Below the pieces are notes generated by a model. It searched no databases. It saw only the letters and a program-made list of their open reading frames with translations, and had not been told where the DNA came from. Both the position numbers and the translations under genes were made by a program. A stretch of 64,000 nucleotides of DNA from Cerrena zonata (taxonomy: Eukaryota > Basidiomycota > Agaricomycetes > Polyporales > Cerrenaceae), in NCBI GenBank assembly GCA_038087015.1, contig JASBNA010000032.1:124001-188000 (forward strand), in the 5' to 3' direction. Below are positions 34,957 to 46,855 of the stretch, one piece after another. The stretch's first letter is position 1. Every line of letters begins with the position of its first letter.

Positions 34957-35922
34957 CAGTGGAGTAAACAGCAAGGACACACGCGTTGCTGAAGTGGTGT
35001 TGTAGTTTCGTTCAACCCAGATGGATGTTATTAGTAAACCTAGTAAACCAGACCGCTGACTCTATCATGATCTCCAGTCAAACTAAGTTTGATTCGAAAG
35101 GGTCCTTGGGATATAAATAACGTCAGTACTACTAGTAACTTTTATTGAATATCTTGACTGAACCTCTTTGGGTATTTGTGCCAACGAAACATATTCAACG
35201 GCGGTTCAGCGGTATACATACTCGGTGGCCGTAGTGACAGTAAAGGTCTAGCAAGTCTGATGATGTCACAGCGGGCGCTGAAGTTCTATGTTCACTACGT
35301 TACGCGAGTGGCTGACACCGGCTGGCCAATTCGAACATGATCGCGATGAAGTTCTTTCATCTCTGTTGCTCTGTCGCTCTCGTACTTTCTGTTCATCGTG
35401 TGCTCGTATTGTCATTCGCGCAGTCGCTGTCATGCCTGTTATTCGCTCTGCTTCAAGTTGTCACATTGCTTTGCTTGCTTCATGCTCACTATGTTGGTTT
35501 TCTCTTCTTGATTTCTCATCTAAACTATGCGATATGACTCCCAGTTGAGTGTCATCCTAGTTCTATCTTCTTATTAATACTATGCATCTCCATAGTTATT
35601 CCTGCTCTGATCATAACAAGAGATCCTCTCTGCACGAAAACACTTTGTCAGCCTTGTCATTGGCACGAACTCCCTCTCACTTTCCTCCTGCGTTCCCCAT
35701 TGATCTCCTATTGCTATCCTTTTGCAATCTTCCTGCTCTCCTCTTGCTCTACCCTGCTTTCCATATCCTTGATGCTGCAAGCCCAATTATCAACATTATA
35801 AAATGGTTGGCTACGGGTGCCGGTATGTAACTGTCTTTCTCCTGATATAATACCTGTGAGTAGACATGGATTCTATAGCAACCGTCATGTTCAATCTGTG
35901 ATGCTTAGAATCTAACCCCCCC
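34957..35922. other. Intergenic region left of the large transposon
   Basis: Several hydrophobic Cys/Ser/Leu-rich frames (35288-35548, 35582-35830) are present, but they are low complexity and have no family motif. The large element begins at about 35923 after a run of seven C. Confidence 0.35.
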
Positions 35923-36052
35923 AGCCCCTTCAGTGCTTTTTCCCCGTATAACACGGTACCAATCGGGGGGAATATGCTCATTGTATGCCAGCCGGTCAGG
36001 GCTGCGCAGCCATGTACACAATGTCGTATGATGTGGGCCAGATAGCCTGACC
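35923..36052 (+). repeat. Left terminal inverted repeat of the KDZ element
   Basis: About 130 bp, matching the right end in inverted orientation with roughly three quarters of positions alike; the best block is GTACCAATCGGGGGGAATATG. Confidence 0.8.
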
Positions 36053-36239
36053 TGATGTCTTCATTGCTCCGTTGCATCCGGGTCAATAGGGCTAACTGGA
36101 GGTGCTACTGTAAATTAGTGAGATTCGAATGGTATGGGTGGGTCGGCGAGACTGAGATGATTGAGTATGGGCAGGATACGATGGAGTCAGCCAGACTAGC
36201 ATTACATTACCACTTTGTACGTCCATGTGTCATGGCCTG

Positions 36240-37500
36240 GTCGGTTAGACCACAATAGACTTGATGTCGGATATGTCCATGGGTTGCGATCCGGTTAGCC
36301 CGACTGCAATAAGTATTCATGCTCATACCTCTATGTTCCACGGGACAGTCTACCCGACTGGAATAAGTACATGTGCTTATATGTCCGTGTTACACTAGAC
36401 AGTCTGCCCGACTGGAATATATATTGTTATTTCTGCGCTCGCATGGTACGAGACGGTCAGCCCGACTGGAATATATATTGGTATTTCTGCGTCCATATGG
36501 TACGGGACAGTCTGCTCGACTGGGATAAGTACGCGTGCTTTTATGTCCGTGTTGCACGAGACGGTCAGCCCGACTGGAATAAGTACATGTGCTTATACGT
36601 CCGTGTTACACTAGACAGTCTGCCCGACTGGAATATATATTGGTATTTCTGCACCCGTATGGTACGGGACAGTCTGCCCGACTGGGATAAGTACGCGTGC
36701 TTTTATGTCCGTGTTACATGAGGCAGTTAGCCCGACTCGGATTTATATTGTTATTTTTTATTCGCATGGTACGGGACAATCAGCCTGACTGGAATCTATA
36801 TTGTTGTTTATATGTCTGTATTTCGCGAGACAGTCTGCCCGACTGGGATAAGTACGCGTGCTTTTATGTCCGTGTTACACGAGACGGTCAGCCCGACTGG
36901 GATAAGTACGTGTGCTTATACGTCCGTGTTACACGGGACAGTCAGCCCGACTAGAATATATATTATTATTTCTACGCCCGCATAGTACGAGACGGTCTGC
37001 CCGACCGGGATAAGTACGTGTGCTTTTATATCCGTGGTACACGAGACAGTTAGTCTGACTGGAATAAGTACGTGTGCTTATACGTCCGTGTTATACGAGA
37101 CAGTCAGCCCGACTGGAATCTATATTGTTGTTTATATGTCCGTATTTCGCGAGACAGTCAGCCCGACTGGAGTAAGTACGTGTGCTTATACGTCCGTGTT
37201 ATACAAGACAGTCAGCCCGACTGGAATCTATATTGTCCTTTCCCCCTTCGCATGGTACGAGACAGTCAGCCCGACCAAAATATATATTAGTATTTCACTA
37301 TTAGTGTGCTACAAGATAGTCCGCCCGACTGGAGCCTATAACTTTTTTTCTCATCCGCATAGTACGAGACAGTCCAACCGGAACATATACCATTATTTCT
37401 ACATCTGCATAGCATGAAGACGATCTATCAGACTGGAGTATGTCTTTGTATTTGTACGTCCGTGTTCCAAGAAAGAATTTTCCGGACTGGAATATATTTT
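36240..37500. repeat. Left subterminal minisatellite, period about 57 bp
   Basis: About 20 imperfect units, each with CAGTCAGCCCGACTGG or a close variant (CAGTCTGCCCGACTGG) followed by AATAAGTACGTGTGCTTATACGTCCGT-like or AATATATATTGTTATTTC-like spacers that alternate. CAGTC and GACTG are inverted, so every unit carries a small palindrome. Because 57 is a multiple of three, open frames with a 19-residue period appear (DSLPDWNIYWYFC-like), which I do not take as genes. Right-end relatives lie at 55870-56160. Confidence 0.85.
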
Positions 37501-37607
37501 TGTATTTACATAGTTCAAAAAATGCACTGAATCTCGCATCCGCATCCGGAGTCTGCATCCAGCATCGGCATCAGCATCCCTTGCTTGTGGTAAATCCGGC
37601 GTCCGGA

Positions 37608-38400
37608 TTAGTCAAGGTCCATGGGGACATTGTCTTGAAGTTCGCGCAATTTTGTAACAGCACGAGAGAGAAGCTCTTGAGATTGCGTCAATCTCCTAAT
37701 ATATTGGCCAACAAGGTCTCGAGGGACCGAGACATTAAAGAGCCATTTCTTGCCAAGTGTCAACTGTGATTCGCTAGGGAAATTGAATGATAAGTCATAC
37801 CTCTTTTTCTGGCTCATCCCACCAGTATGGTTTGTCCTCAATTGTAGAGGTGTTCCCATTGTAGGTCCACCAATGGCTCTCCCCTTGTGCGATTTGTGGG
37901 ACCGTTCTATCAAAGAGCTCTGACAGATTCCCCATAGATGGTGAGCCGGGCTCTGGTAGCTGTCCCCAGTCAATGACCGGAGGATAGCAGTCAATACCTA
38001 ACCACCGGAACCTTACGTCAATGACCTTGCTCAGACGTGTGGTCATTAGCCCGCGGAGACACATGTGTGCCAGAGCCTTCTCCAGATTTTCCTATCATGC
38101 ATATAATTCATGTAAGATGATATTTGGGGAAAGACCACTCACCGTTTCTAAGGTTAGCCCGATTTCCCATCTGTTGTAAACTAGTGCTTTCTCATGATCA
38201 TCCGTCTGTGCCAGAACCTTCTTAAATGCTCTGGCAGCTTCATCTAACCTCCACATCCGATACAAAACTCTCCATGCTATATGACCCTCCACGGTATATC
38301 TAATAGGATACCAGGTAGCAGTAGCTAGTGTTAGCAATATGAAAACATGTACATGAATGACATACAATGGTGGTCCGCCCCCATGTTCCTGGTCCGCCAT
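37608..38400 (-). CDS. TPR-like hypothetical cargo protein
   Basis: Probable multi-exon gene from the ATG at 38400 (MADQEHGGGPPL). The middle exon has helical-repeat character, GHIAWRVLYRMWRLDEAARA, FKKVLAQTDDHEKALVYNRW, joined at LETV|ENLEKALAHMCLRG, as in tetratricopeptide repeats. The next exon is rich in W, P and acids (IDWGQLPEPGSPSMG, YWWDEPEKE). The end, LRELQDNVPMDLD, is a short coiled segment. The exact last splice join is unclear. It lies downstream of the transposase in the same direction. Function unknown. Confidence 0.5.
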
Positions 38401-38543
38401 TGTCAGATATACTCCTGCTAGAGATGAAGGTAAGAAATGAGGCGATCCATCCTTATCAGATCTAAGAAGCACACATGTATACAAATAAAGGTATACAACA
38501 TCATACATCTGAAAACATAGTAGATCTATATATAGAAACACTA

Positions 38544-41500
38544 TTACCTCAATTCGTTCATTCGAGATAGAGCATTGTCTACTTGACTAGCCAGTAGATC
38601 CCAAGTTTTTGCTTGCTTTCGTGCATAGAATTGAAGGTTTGAATGTTCCGCTTCAGCGTCTGCAGCACGACTGAGCCATAAGTCTCTGCGATGCCGATGA
38701 AATAATTGTGTCCATTGCATCTCAGCCCAAGTTAGTGTAAGTTCCTCGGCCCAGCGATCGCGCCTAGCTTTTGCTCTCAGCCAATTGACACGGTACACTG
38801 CAGGATACTATGTCAGACGAGGAAAGAAACATCCGGATTGCAGCATACGTTCATCAAGCCATACCGGATCCTCTCCCGGATCATGCTGTGTATGCCAAAT
38901 CCACGAAAGACCGTTATTTCTTTCACCGCATGCATTAGGATCCACAATGGCAGTGCTAGCAGAGAGATCAGCCTTTTTTAATATCTTGAACTTTGACAGC
39001 ACATCCGGTGCGGCTCCTAGTACTTCTAAGGCACGGCGGGCGGAGGTATAAACTTGCGCAGCTTGATCTATGGTCATTTGAAGAGTCTGCTTCTCTGCGT
39101 AATTTCGCAATCGATTCTTGTATCCTGAATTCCTGCTCCCGGTACGGAACTTTGTGCGGAAATTGAACGATTTCTGTCCAATAGCAATCCGGAGGAAACG
39201 TAGTGCATCATTTGCTTGTCCAATGCGTAAGTCAAGCTCAATGGCAGCAAGACCTTGCAAGCGTGTTCGACAAGAAACCTTACCAAATGATGAAGGTAGC
39301 GGAATGGCCAAACGTTCTGCCAAACGGCCATCTGAAAGCTCGAAGATAGCGGTATCCGGATCGTGGTCCTCCTCCGGATCATCTCCATCGCCCGCAACCA
39401 TATCCTCCCAGTCATCCAGAGGTACTAGGTGATCGACATCTGGCTCGTTAGTTATTGGTACAAAGGCCCTGGACTTTGCTCTGAAATCATCAATCTGCTT
39501 CTGCAGACCCAGTCTCTTATCCAGAAGCCGCTTAGTCTCATCTGGCGTTGGAAAACGTCCTGCTTTCCGGACCTCTTTTCGAAGCTCAACTCTACTCCGG
39601 ATTAGCCAGATAAAATATCCTATTAAAATCACTCACTGTTGTTCCGTAATCCGAATGCCTGATGTGATCCATGCAGTCGAGCCTTTTATGGTAGATGTGT
39701 TGGGTTGCAACTCCCTATAGATCCATATGTTGGCCATCACTGTCTTCCCGGGTGCTATTTGTGGGTTAGGTGAGTGATACCGCTGGATAGAAACAAATCA
39801 ACTTACCTTCTTCCTCTTTGACATCAAAGATATCCATGGCAGTTGGATCCTGGTCTCTTCTCTCCTGGGCATCCGCCTCCTCAGCGGTCCACAAATCGCA
39901 CTTCTGTTGGCCAACAGATGCACAAAGTGACACGAAATCCTCCTCTGATTCTACTGCTTGCTCAGCGGCGTTTTCCCACTTGCGGAAAACTGATAGGACT
40001 GTAAACAAGATTTTTATATCCGAAATACAGGCTTCAGATGCATAAAATGTATGTCTTACCCATTCCAATCAGTTTTTTCCAGTTAGAATCGCCCATATGG
40101 CACCTTTGGCAGTTAAATATTTGTAAACTATAAGGCAGAGTGCCCTAAAGTGTTTTACAAACTTTTAGGCATTCTGCCATGCTTTTTCGATTTGTGTTAT
40201 GTAGGGCAGACTGCCTATATGCTTAGTCATCTCTACAGGGCCCAGTGTATTGCCTAATAGGGTATATAGGCCCTATTTGGGCGCTTTTTTTGCGAATTGG
40301 CAGGCTCACCTCTGTCTGCTTACAAATCTGGTTCCACAGCCACATATATACTTTCTAAATTGGGTAGGTGGCCCTGGGGTGGGTGGCTGTGGCTGCTACT
40401 CACCTTCCGCTTACTGTGGGCGCTTATGTCAGCACCTCCTATTGCCTATTTGGGAAAGTGGTTTGGGATAGGGTGGGGGATGGTGCAGGGGCCTATACCA
40501 AGCATTAGAACATGTACTAGGGAGTAAAAGAACGGCATTTTAACGCTGAATCCATATCTGAAACCCCCATGTCATTTGGATAAGAACTGGGAGAGTTATG
40601 ACAGAAATAGTAGGTATAAATCGATAAAAGGGGGGTTGTAATTGAAATAGGGTAGGAAGGAGCGGTCAGAATATTAAGCAGAGGTAGTATGGTCCTCTAC
40701 TGTGTTGGGAAATGGTGTGTACAAGATCCCAGGTCGATTGGATAAGAACTGCATGTCCTGTATTTGGAATACCCCCAAAATGCGAAATTAGGGGGGTACC
40801 CTAGGCTATTGGTGAGGAACCAGCCATCCCCTTGACTATCAATGATAATAAGTTCGAGATATAGTATGGGGAAGCTCGTATTCCAGTCCGCTTGGCATCA
40901 GCACAATGTATGGGTATGCTATGGTCGAAATATTTTATTTAGATACCAGGAGGAGAACATCTATTGTATCTTCTGTTCTAATGGATAGAATATTCTGTAT
41001 TACCTATATTATGTTGGAATATACTATCTTAGGTGATACCCAGCACCGCTTTGTGATAGAATCAATACTGGGTGATAGGGGAAGGAGGAGGAGGGATGGG
41101 ATGGGCCAGTAATATGACGTGTCAGAGCGTGTTTCTACGCGTCAGAATTGCTGCTGGACGTGTCAAATATGCAGGAAATGATATATACCAATTGGCTTGG
41201 TTATCAGACATGAAATGGTAGAGGGGGAGGGAAGGTACCCCTGGGGAGGGGGAGGAGGTGCAGATATTTGTATCTCACCAACCCCTACACCAATGGGGCC
41301 CTACTTCTGGATATTGAGAGTTCTAATATATACTAGAAGATATCTAGGATTACAGAGCTGCAGGTAAGGAGGTACACCTATAAATCCTCTCCCAATATAC
41401 CCCTATTACTGCATGCAAACCAGCATACACCCACCCAAAGACATATAGAGCAACATTCATGGAGAAAGAAGACTGCTTATGGAGGTTTTCAAGTATCCCT

Positions 41501-44500
41501 CACAGTTCTATCCAGCTGCCCTGGCCATAGGACATACTTTTTGTTAACACTAGGGTTAGTGTACCCTACATGCAAGTTTCACTCAAATTGCAATTCTCTA
41601 AGACACTCCTTCCTCTATACCATTAGTCAGGCTGGAAGTTCTATAATGGTGGCTGGGGATTCAGGAAGTACTTACTGTCCCTCATCCAGGCTATGCCCCC
41701 TCATGTTATTTGGTCTAGTAGTAAGACCTGTAAGTCCCAAAAGAGGTGCAATTTGTGGTATTTCTGAGTCAGGAGGAGAGGGGGGATGGGTCGCATTTTG
41801 GAGAGTCACCTCTATGTCTGAGAACAAATGGAGGGACCAAATTGGAGTAATCTCCAAGGGCTATAGGCACAAGAAAACCGCTCATTAATATCATAAGTAT
41901 ATCCCTGGCAATTGTGGACACAAAAATAGCTTTTTCGCCCATATTCCACAAAGTGGTTAAGCTATATAGGTCCAACCACTGGTATGTAGGGCTTGCGGAG
42001 CTACATACCTCTAGAGGGATACTATATCTATACTTATACCAGCCAGACTACCCATAGAGCCTTCCCTTCCAAAGTTATTTGAGTATATGTGGAGGTAATA
42101 GCCTATTTTCGCATTTTTCACCCTATTAAAGAGGTATTAGTATGAGGGATGACTCTATGAGGATGTGGATGGGAATATGGGCTTCCCCATACTATATCTC
42201 GAACTTATTATCATTGATAGTCAAGGGGATGGCTGGTTCCTCACCAATAGCCTAGGGTACCCCCCTAATTTCGCATTTTGGGGGTATTCCAAATACAGGA
42301 CATGCAGTTCTTATCCAATCGACCTGGGATCTTGTACACACCATTTCCCAACACAGTAGAGGACCATACTACCTCTGCTTAATATTCTGACCGCTCCTTC
42401 CTACCCTATTTCAATTACAACCCCCCTTTTATCGATTTATACCTACTATTTCTGTCATAACTCTCCCAGTTCTTATCCAAATGACATGGGGGTTTCAGAT
42501 ATGGATTCAGCGTTAAAATGCCGTTCTTTTACTCCCTAGTACATGTTCTAATGCTTGGTATAGGCCCCTGCACCATCCCCCACCCTATCCCAAACCACTT
42601 TCCCAAATAGGCAATAGGAGGTGCTGACATAAGCGCCCACAGTAAGCGGAAGGTGAGTAGCAGCCACAGCCACCCACCCCAGGGCCACCTACCCAATTTA
42701 GAAAGTATATATGTGGCTGTGGAACCAGATTTGTAAGCAGACAGAGGTGAGCCTGCCAATTCGCAAAAAAAGCGCCCAAATAGGGCCTATATACCCTATT
42801 AGGCAATACACTGGGCCCTGTAGAGATGACTAAGCATATAGGCAGTCTGCCCTACATAACACAAATCGAAAAAGCATGGCAGAATGCCTAAAAGTTTGTA
42901 AAACACTTTAGGGCACTCTGCCTTAGGATTTTCAAAAAGTTTACAGCAAAGGCTGCATATGGGTATCCAGGTACTCTTGTCGATGAAACCATGACATTGC
43001 TCTGGCACTCGAGGCAGTATAGTTGAGCAAGTTCCAAAGTGTTTCTATAATCTCGCCATCAAGCATGCCAGCACCTTGTATAAAGGTGGGGGCATATCTA
43101 GCGAAGCATTCTTTAATATGACCATGGACGTGAAATAGTCCAATCCCCCGTTTGAATTCAACACCATCCGGCAGTCGTAAATCATCAGGCATACCAAGTA
43201 ATCGTTTGAGGAAGTTGACCCAAAATTGACACATGATGTCATAGAGAAGGAAGACCAGAAGAGACTGCCGGACATAGAGAATTGCTTGAATAAATGCGTA
43301 ATCCATATAACGTTGCCTTGGGAGATGTTAGTAGTGTTGAATCATTCAAGAGATTGTCTTACCCTTCGCCTTTACGAAAGTTCACCACAGAGTGTGGGTA
43401 AAAGCATCCGTGACGTCCGCAGGCAATTGCACCGATCCCTGTCACATCTAGATGTGCATGCGATTGGTTCTGTTGGGTCACAGCACGATGTTCATGGCAG
43501 GATGGTTCCTGAAAATGTCAATTGTTATAGACAAGTAGGACATCAATGTTAACTCCTCTTACCATGGTAACCGGATCGGAAGTTAATGACATATACTCCT
43601 CAAATGGACCCCGGGTCACCATATAACCATGCCCATCGCTAAGAGGTACATCGTCTGAGTCATACTTCATCTTTAAATGATCCTGTTTGAAGTTTCCGTC
43701 CGCTAGCAGGGTCCGCATATATTTCTTCCTGTGGTAGGGTTTAATAGTTATCCGGGTAAGGATCTATCGGATACATACCGGTCCGGATCTATCGGATACA
43801 TACCGGTCCGGATCTATCGGATACATACCGGTCCGGATCTATCGGATACATACCGGTCCGGATCATCTTTCCAGTCGTCCGGAAGATTTATACCTGGCTG
43901 TGGACAGGCGGGACAGAACAGTGCTAGTCCTCCGGCTGGTATTGCATCTGTTAGAATGTATGCATATCCAGCTCTTTGTCGTGCCTTCAAGTTTCTCCAT
44001 TCTCACGCGATGAACAAGAGCTCCCGATACCGATTTGGAACCATAGTCGGAAAGGCATTTGCTGTGAGACGAGTCAATTTGTCATAATGTTTTGCTGCAG
44101 ATGCTTTAGTCTCCAGGTTCTCAAGATCATAGTCATCCAACGCCTCAAATGTGAAGACAGTTCGTGTCTTCTTTCGTGATGCTGGATACAGTCCCATGTA
44201 CAACATCTGGTCGAAAATTGGTATATCCTTTCCTAGCAAGCAACGGCATGGACGTATTCGTAACTCATGTATTCCGGATGCATGTACCGCTGTGATCAAC
44301 GGACATTGATGTGCATCATATCCTCGATCCGGCTTCTTTGCCCGCAGGGGAATACCACCGGTTGTTGGGTCCCTCCATGAGTCTTCGTCATCGCTGTCGA
44401 TATCAAGGAAAGGATCAAAGTTGGTGGAAGGATGTGTAGGATTGTCGGAAGGAATATTGGGGGTAGATGCAGGATCGACATCCATGGAATCCGACTCAAC

Positions 44501-45167
44501 CTCAGAAGCCCATCCGGATGATGAGTTTGGATAAAGATATGCCGGACAGAGCTCCCCACAATGCCCTAAGTTTAGTGTGAGACCTGCCTTTGAAAGCGAT
44601 GACCAATGGAATGCATTTCCGTCCCACCGTGATACCATATGGAAAGGAAGATTCTGGTGTGACCGGCGTATACACTCGCTGCAGTACACCGGATCTCCAA
44701 AGCAGGAATGACATCTCCACTGCATCGGGTTTGTCGTTTTCACTGATTTGCAGGTTTTACAAACTTGATCAATTGGAGGAGCGTCGCGCTCGGCAATTAT
44801 CTTCAAGATGTGATCTCGACACTCTAAAAACTCTCGGAGGAGATCGTTTTGGTTCTACGAAATAAGTTGTTTGAAGACGAACATGTACAGTACAACTAGA
44901 TCTTACATTGCTCCTGACAGGGAGACGTCCAAGGTCATGGTAAACTGGCTCCTGTGTGTCATAATCAAGGTCTCCAGTCCATTGGCCATCCGGGATAGGG
45001 AATGATGTTGATTGGGAATGATGGTGAGTGGGTTCCTGTTGAGTTCGTCTAAGGGGAATCTTACGAAGTTTTCGACGTTTATGATGAGAGCGCAATGATG
45101 ATTCTTCATAGATGTTATTGAGAACATCCTCGGCATACTGTTCTTTTCTGCGTCGTCCAGAAGCCAT
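38544..45167 (-). CDS. KDZ transposase with CxC2 cysteine cluster, intron-invaded
   Basis: Read from 45167 downward. A basic N-terminus is followed by a CxC2-type zinc cluster (CKTCKS, CHSCFGDPVYCSECIRRSH, then GHCGELCP) and GIHELRIRPCRC, FTFEALDDY. Next come CPACPQPGINLP, LLADGNFKQDH, SHAHLDVTGIGAIACGRHGC and NFRKGEG, then the core YDIMCQFWVN, LFHVHGHIKECF and QGAGMLDGEIIETLWNLLN. The second half has RLDKRLGLQKQIDDF, IELDLRIGQANDALRFLRI and VYRVNWLRAKARRDRWAEEL. This is the standard order of KDZ transposases, about 1100 residues. A 48-nt intron after HMQPLL contains the 2791-bp nested element (40133-42923). Joined across it, LCHMGDSNWKKLIG is in frame, so the coding part itself need not be broken. 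Confidence 0.85.
40133..40875 (+). repeat. Left inverted arm of the nested element
   Basis: 743 bp, identical by eye to the reverse complement of 42181-42923. Contains internal GGCAG/CTGCC words near its end. Confidence 0.88.
40876..42180. other. Centre of the nested element
   Basis: 1305 bp with no recognised gene. The longest frame, 41541-41888, codes a Ser/Gly/Cys-rich stretch without a family motif. A G-rich stretch lies at 41216-41265. Confidence 0.4.
42181..42923 (-). repeat. Right inverted arm of the nested element
   Basis: 743 bp, inverted copy of 40133-40875 without visible mismatch. Confidence 0.88.
43757..43863. repeat. 25-bp tandem repeat over a splice donor
   Basis: Four tandem copies of a 25-bp unit (GGATCTATCGGATACATACC + GGTCC). 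On the minus strand each copy carries CCG|GTATGT, the 5' splice site of the transposase intron after DDWKDDPD. Only the first donor used from the exon side joins in frame to KKYMRTLLADGNFKQD; the others add 25 nt and a TAG. Confidence 0.8.
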
Positions 45168-45243
45168 ATGAAACTTTGGAACAGAGATAGAATTGGAATG
45201 TTTGGTATATGTAATGTGTACTACGGTGGAGAGGTCTTTACGC

Positions 45244-46607
45244 TTAAGATCTCATGTCCGTCGGCATACGCCTGCGAATGTTATGCCTCTTTGACCCAAT
45301 GAAGCTATCATATTCATGCTGAGTCATCCATGACGCAGATTGAATACCCAGTTCCTTTTGAATGTTTTTCCGCATGTACAGCGCCAAAGTAATCCGAGGT
45401 GAAACCCTTCGAACTCCATGCCAGAGAGCCCTCCCGCCAAAAATGCAAATTGTACCTGGGGGATTGTTCACCCGGATACCCAAGTTGGCTAGATATAGTG
45501 GCGCATGCTGGTACGGTCCGAAAGATAATAGAAAATCAAACCATTTCCATGACTCGTGCAGGTCTCTATGGAAAGGCGACTCCCGGTTGCTGATAACAGA
45601 TATGGCAGTGAACACCATCGGCCATCTACCCAGAGCGTCCTCGCAGTCTCCAGATGCAATCATACTGTTCTTCATCCGTTTGGCCATCTCGTACTATCGG
45701 GGATGAGTGATGGCTAGAATACCGGACACAACAGCAAATGGATCGCGAGCAATGGAGAGAAATTCATGTCCTTCTGACCGTTGCAAAAAAGGTGTGGTGT
45801 AGGGGGGGCTCTGTAGATATCATATATCAACGCCACAAATATCCCGGATGAACGTTGAAACATTACCTTGTGACCAGCCATGTACCATGCTGCAGACAGA
45901 TTTGCTAAACCGGTTGAAATATACTCATTGTCAGGTTCAAAGTACGTTGAATCTGTCCGCCATGAGCCACTTTCTCCAGGTTCATGAAATTTCTTGGTGA
46001 ACGAAGGCTCAAGAATGCACACCGCTTGATAAAGCTTATCCTGTCGGTAAATGATTAGACTTCTCGACCAATGGCATACTGACCCACGAACCTGGTAATG
46101 GGGTGGGATGATTGATGGAAGAATCCACGTTATAATTCTGCCGGATGGATCAGCGAATACACGTGGCTCATCCACGTGGGCGGTAGGGGAATACTGGGGA
46201 GGCCATCGTCTAAGAATCTCTTCCTCCCGTTGAATGTTCCCTCCGCAACCCAGAGAACTACGTTTGCAATCCCTGCAATACTCGGCAAAGTCCCATGAAA
46301 TGTACTCTGACAGAAAATGGCTCAATTAAACAATTTATGAAAGGGAGATATATGCACTGATGTTGGTAAATGCAATGATAAGCATTCTAACCGCATTTGT
46401 ACATACATCAAGCAACTCTCGGCTCCATCCGGATGGACAGTCTGGTGCCTGAGGTGGGCTAGGGTGCAAGGTGCTTACGGCAAGCTGGTACTTGAACAGT
46501 TTCTGCATGAATGCAGCCACATCGGATGAGTGTTGATCTCCGTTGATGTCGGGAATGTAAGTTGACATTCTGAGTATGAGGAAGGGTGACATCAGAGAAG
46601 CAGACAT
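45244..46607 (-). CDS. TET/JBP-family 2-oxoglutarate/Fe(II) dioxygenase
   Basis: Four to five exons, about 350 residues. The visible order is an N-terminal part (CPSGWSRELLDVCTNA), then CRDCKRSSLGCGG, DPSGRIITWILPSIIPPHYQ, then the catalytic exon. There FHRDLHESW supplies the HxD iron ligands, followed by WFDFLLSFGPYQHAPLYLAN, PPGTICIFGGRALWHGV with the distal His, and SPRITLALYMR with the Arg that should bind 2-oxoglutarate. All four key residues are present, so the enzyme may be active. Relatives oxidise 5-methylcytosine or thymine in DNA. It lies directly upstream of the KDZ transposase on the same strand, the known basidiomycete pairing, and is divergent from the cargo gene at 46856 with about 250 bp between. 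The ATG at 46607 is the first reasonable start; a later Met (MSTYIPDING) is possible. Confidence 0.82.
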
Positions 46608-46855
46608 CGCTTATATTACATATAGTCTCTTTGTTGCCGCTTATTTGGATTTGATAGTTGTCCAATCCGGAGCCTCAAATGAACGATCCAGAATCTCAGA
46701 TCTCAGATCCGATTGTAAAGAGATCCGGATGTCTCAGATCTAACACAGCCACAGCCGCATGGATTCAATCGTGGTTGAACGTTGCACCCGGAATGATGTT
46801 ATGTCCATATATTGGACCTTGAACGACTTCAACTTCAACTTCAACATTCTCAGAA
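46608..46855. promoter_or_regulatory. Shared divergent promoter in the KDZ element
   Basis: 248-bp gap between the oppositely oriented TET/JBP gene and the 46856 cargo gene. It contains several ATCCGGA/CCGGAT words (for example aatccggagcc, gatccggatgtc, acccggaatg). This makes it a candidate control region for both genes; that is inference. Confidence 0.4.

Larger units (their letters stand above)
40133..42923. mobile_element. Nested foldback element with long identical inverted arms
   Basis: 2791 bp flanked by TA on each side (40131-40132, 42924-42925), a likely TA target duplication. The ends begin AGGCAGAGTGCCCTAAAG. Arms 40133-40875 and 42181-42923 are each 743 bp and I see no mismatch between them. 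The 1.3-kb centre holds no recognisable transposase, so it is probably a non-autonomous element. It lacks the ATCCGG word common in the host element. It sits in an intron of the KDZ transposase gene. Confidence 0.88.

Noticed and set aside
35582..35830. 82-codon hydrophobic frame left of the KDZ element
   Set aside because: Low-complexity Ser/Leu/Pro sequence without start context or homologous pattern.
36371..37417. Open frames of 85-127 codons with a 19-residue period in the left subterminal array
   Set aside because: They follow from a 57-bp period (a multiple of three), switch frame between neighbours and have no start context or introns; treated as a minisatellite.
40297..42759. Two identical 76-codon frames on opposite strands
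   Set aside because: They lie in the two inverted arms of the nested element, so their identity reflects the arms. The protein has no family motif.
43757..43863. Regularly spaced repeats that could suggest a CRISPR array
   Set aside because: The units are contiguous tandem copies without spacers, in a eukaryotic gene.
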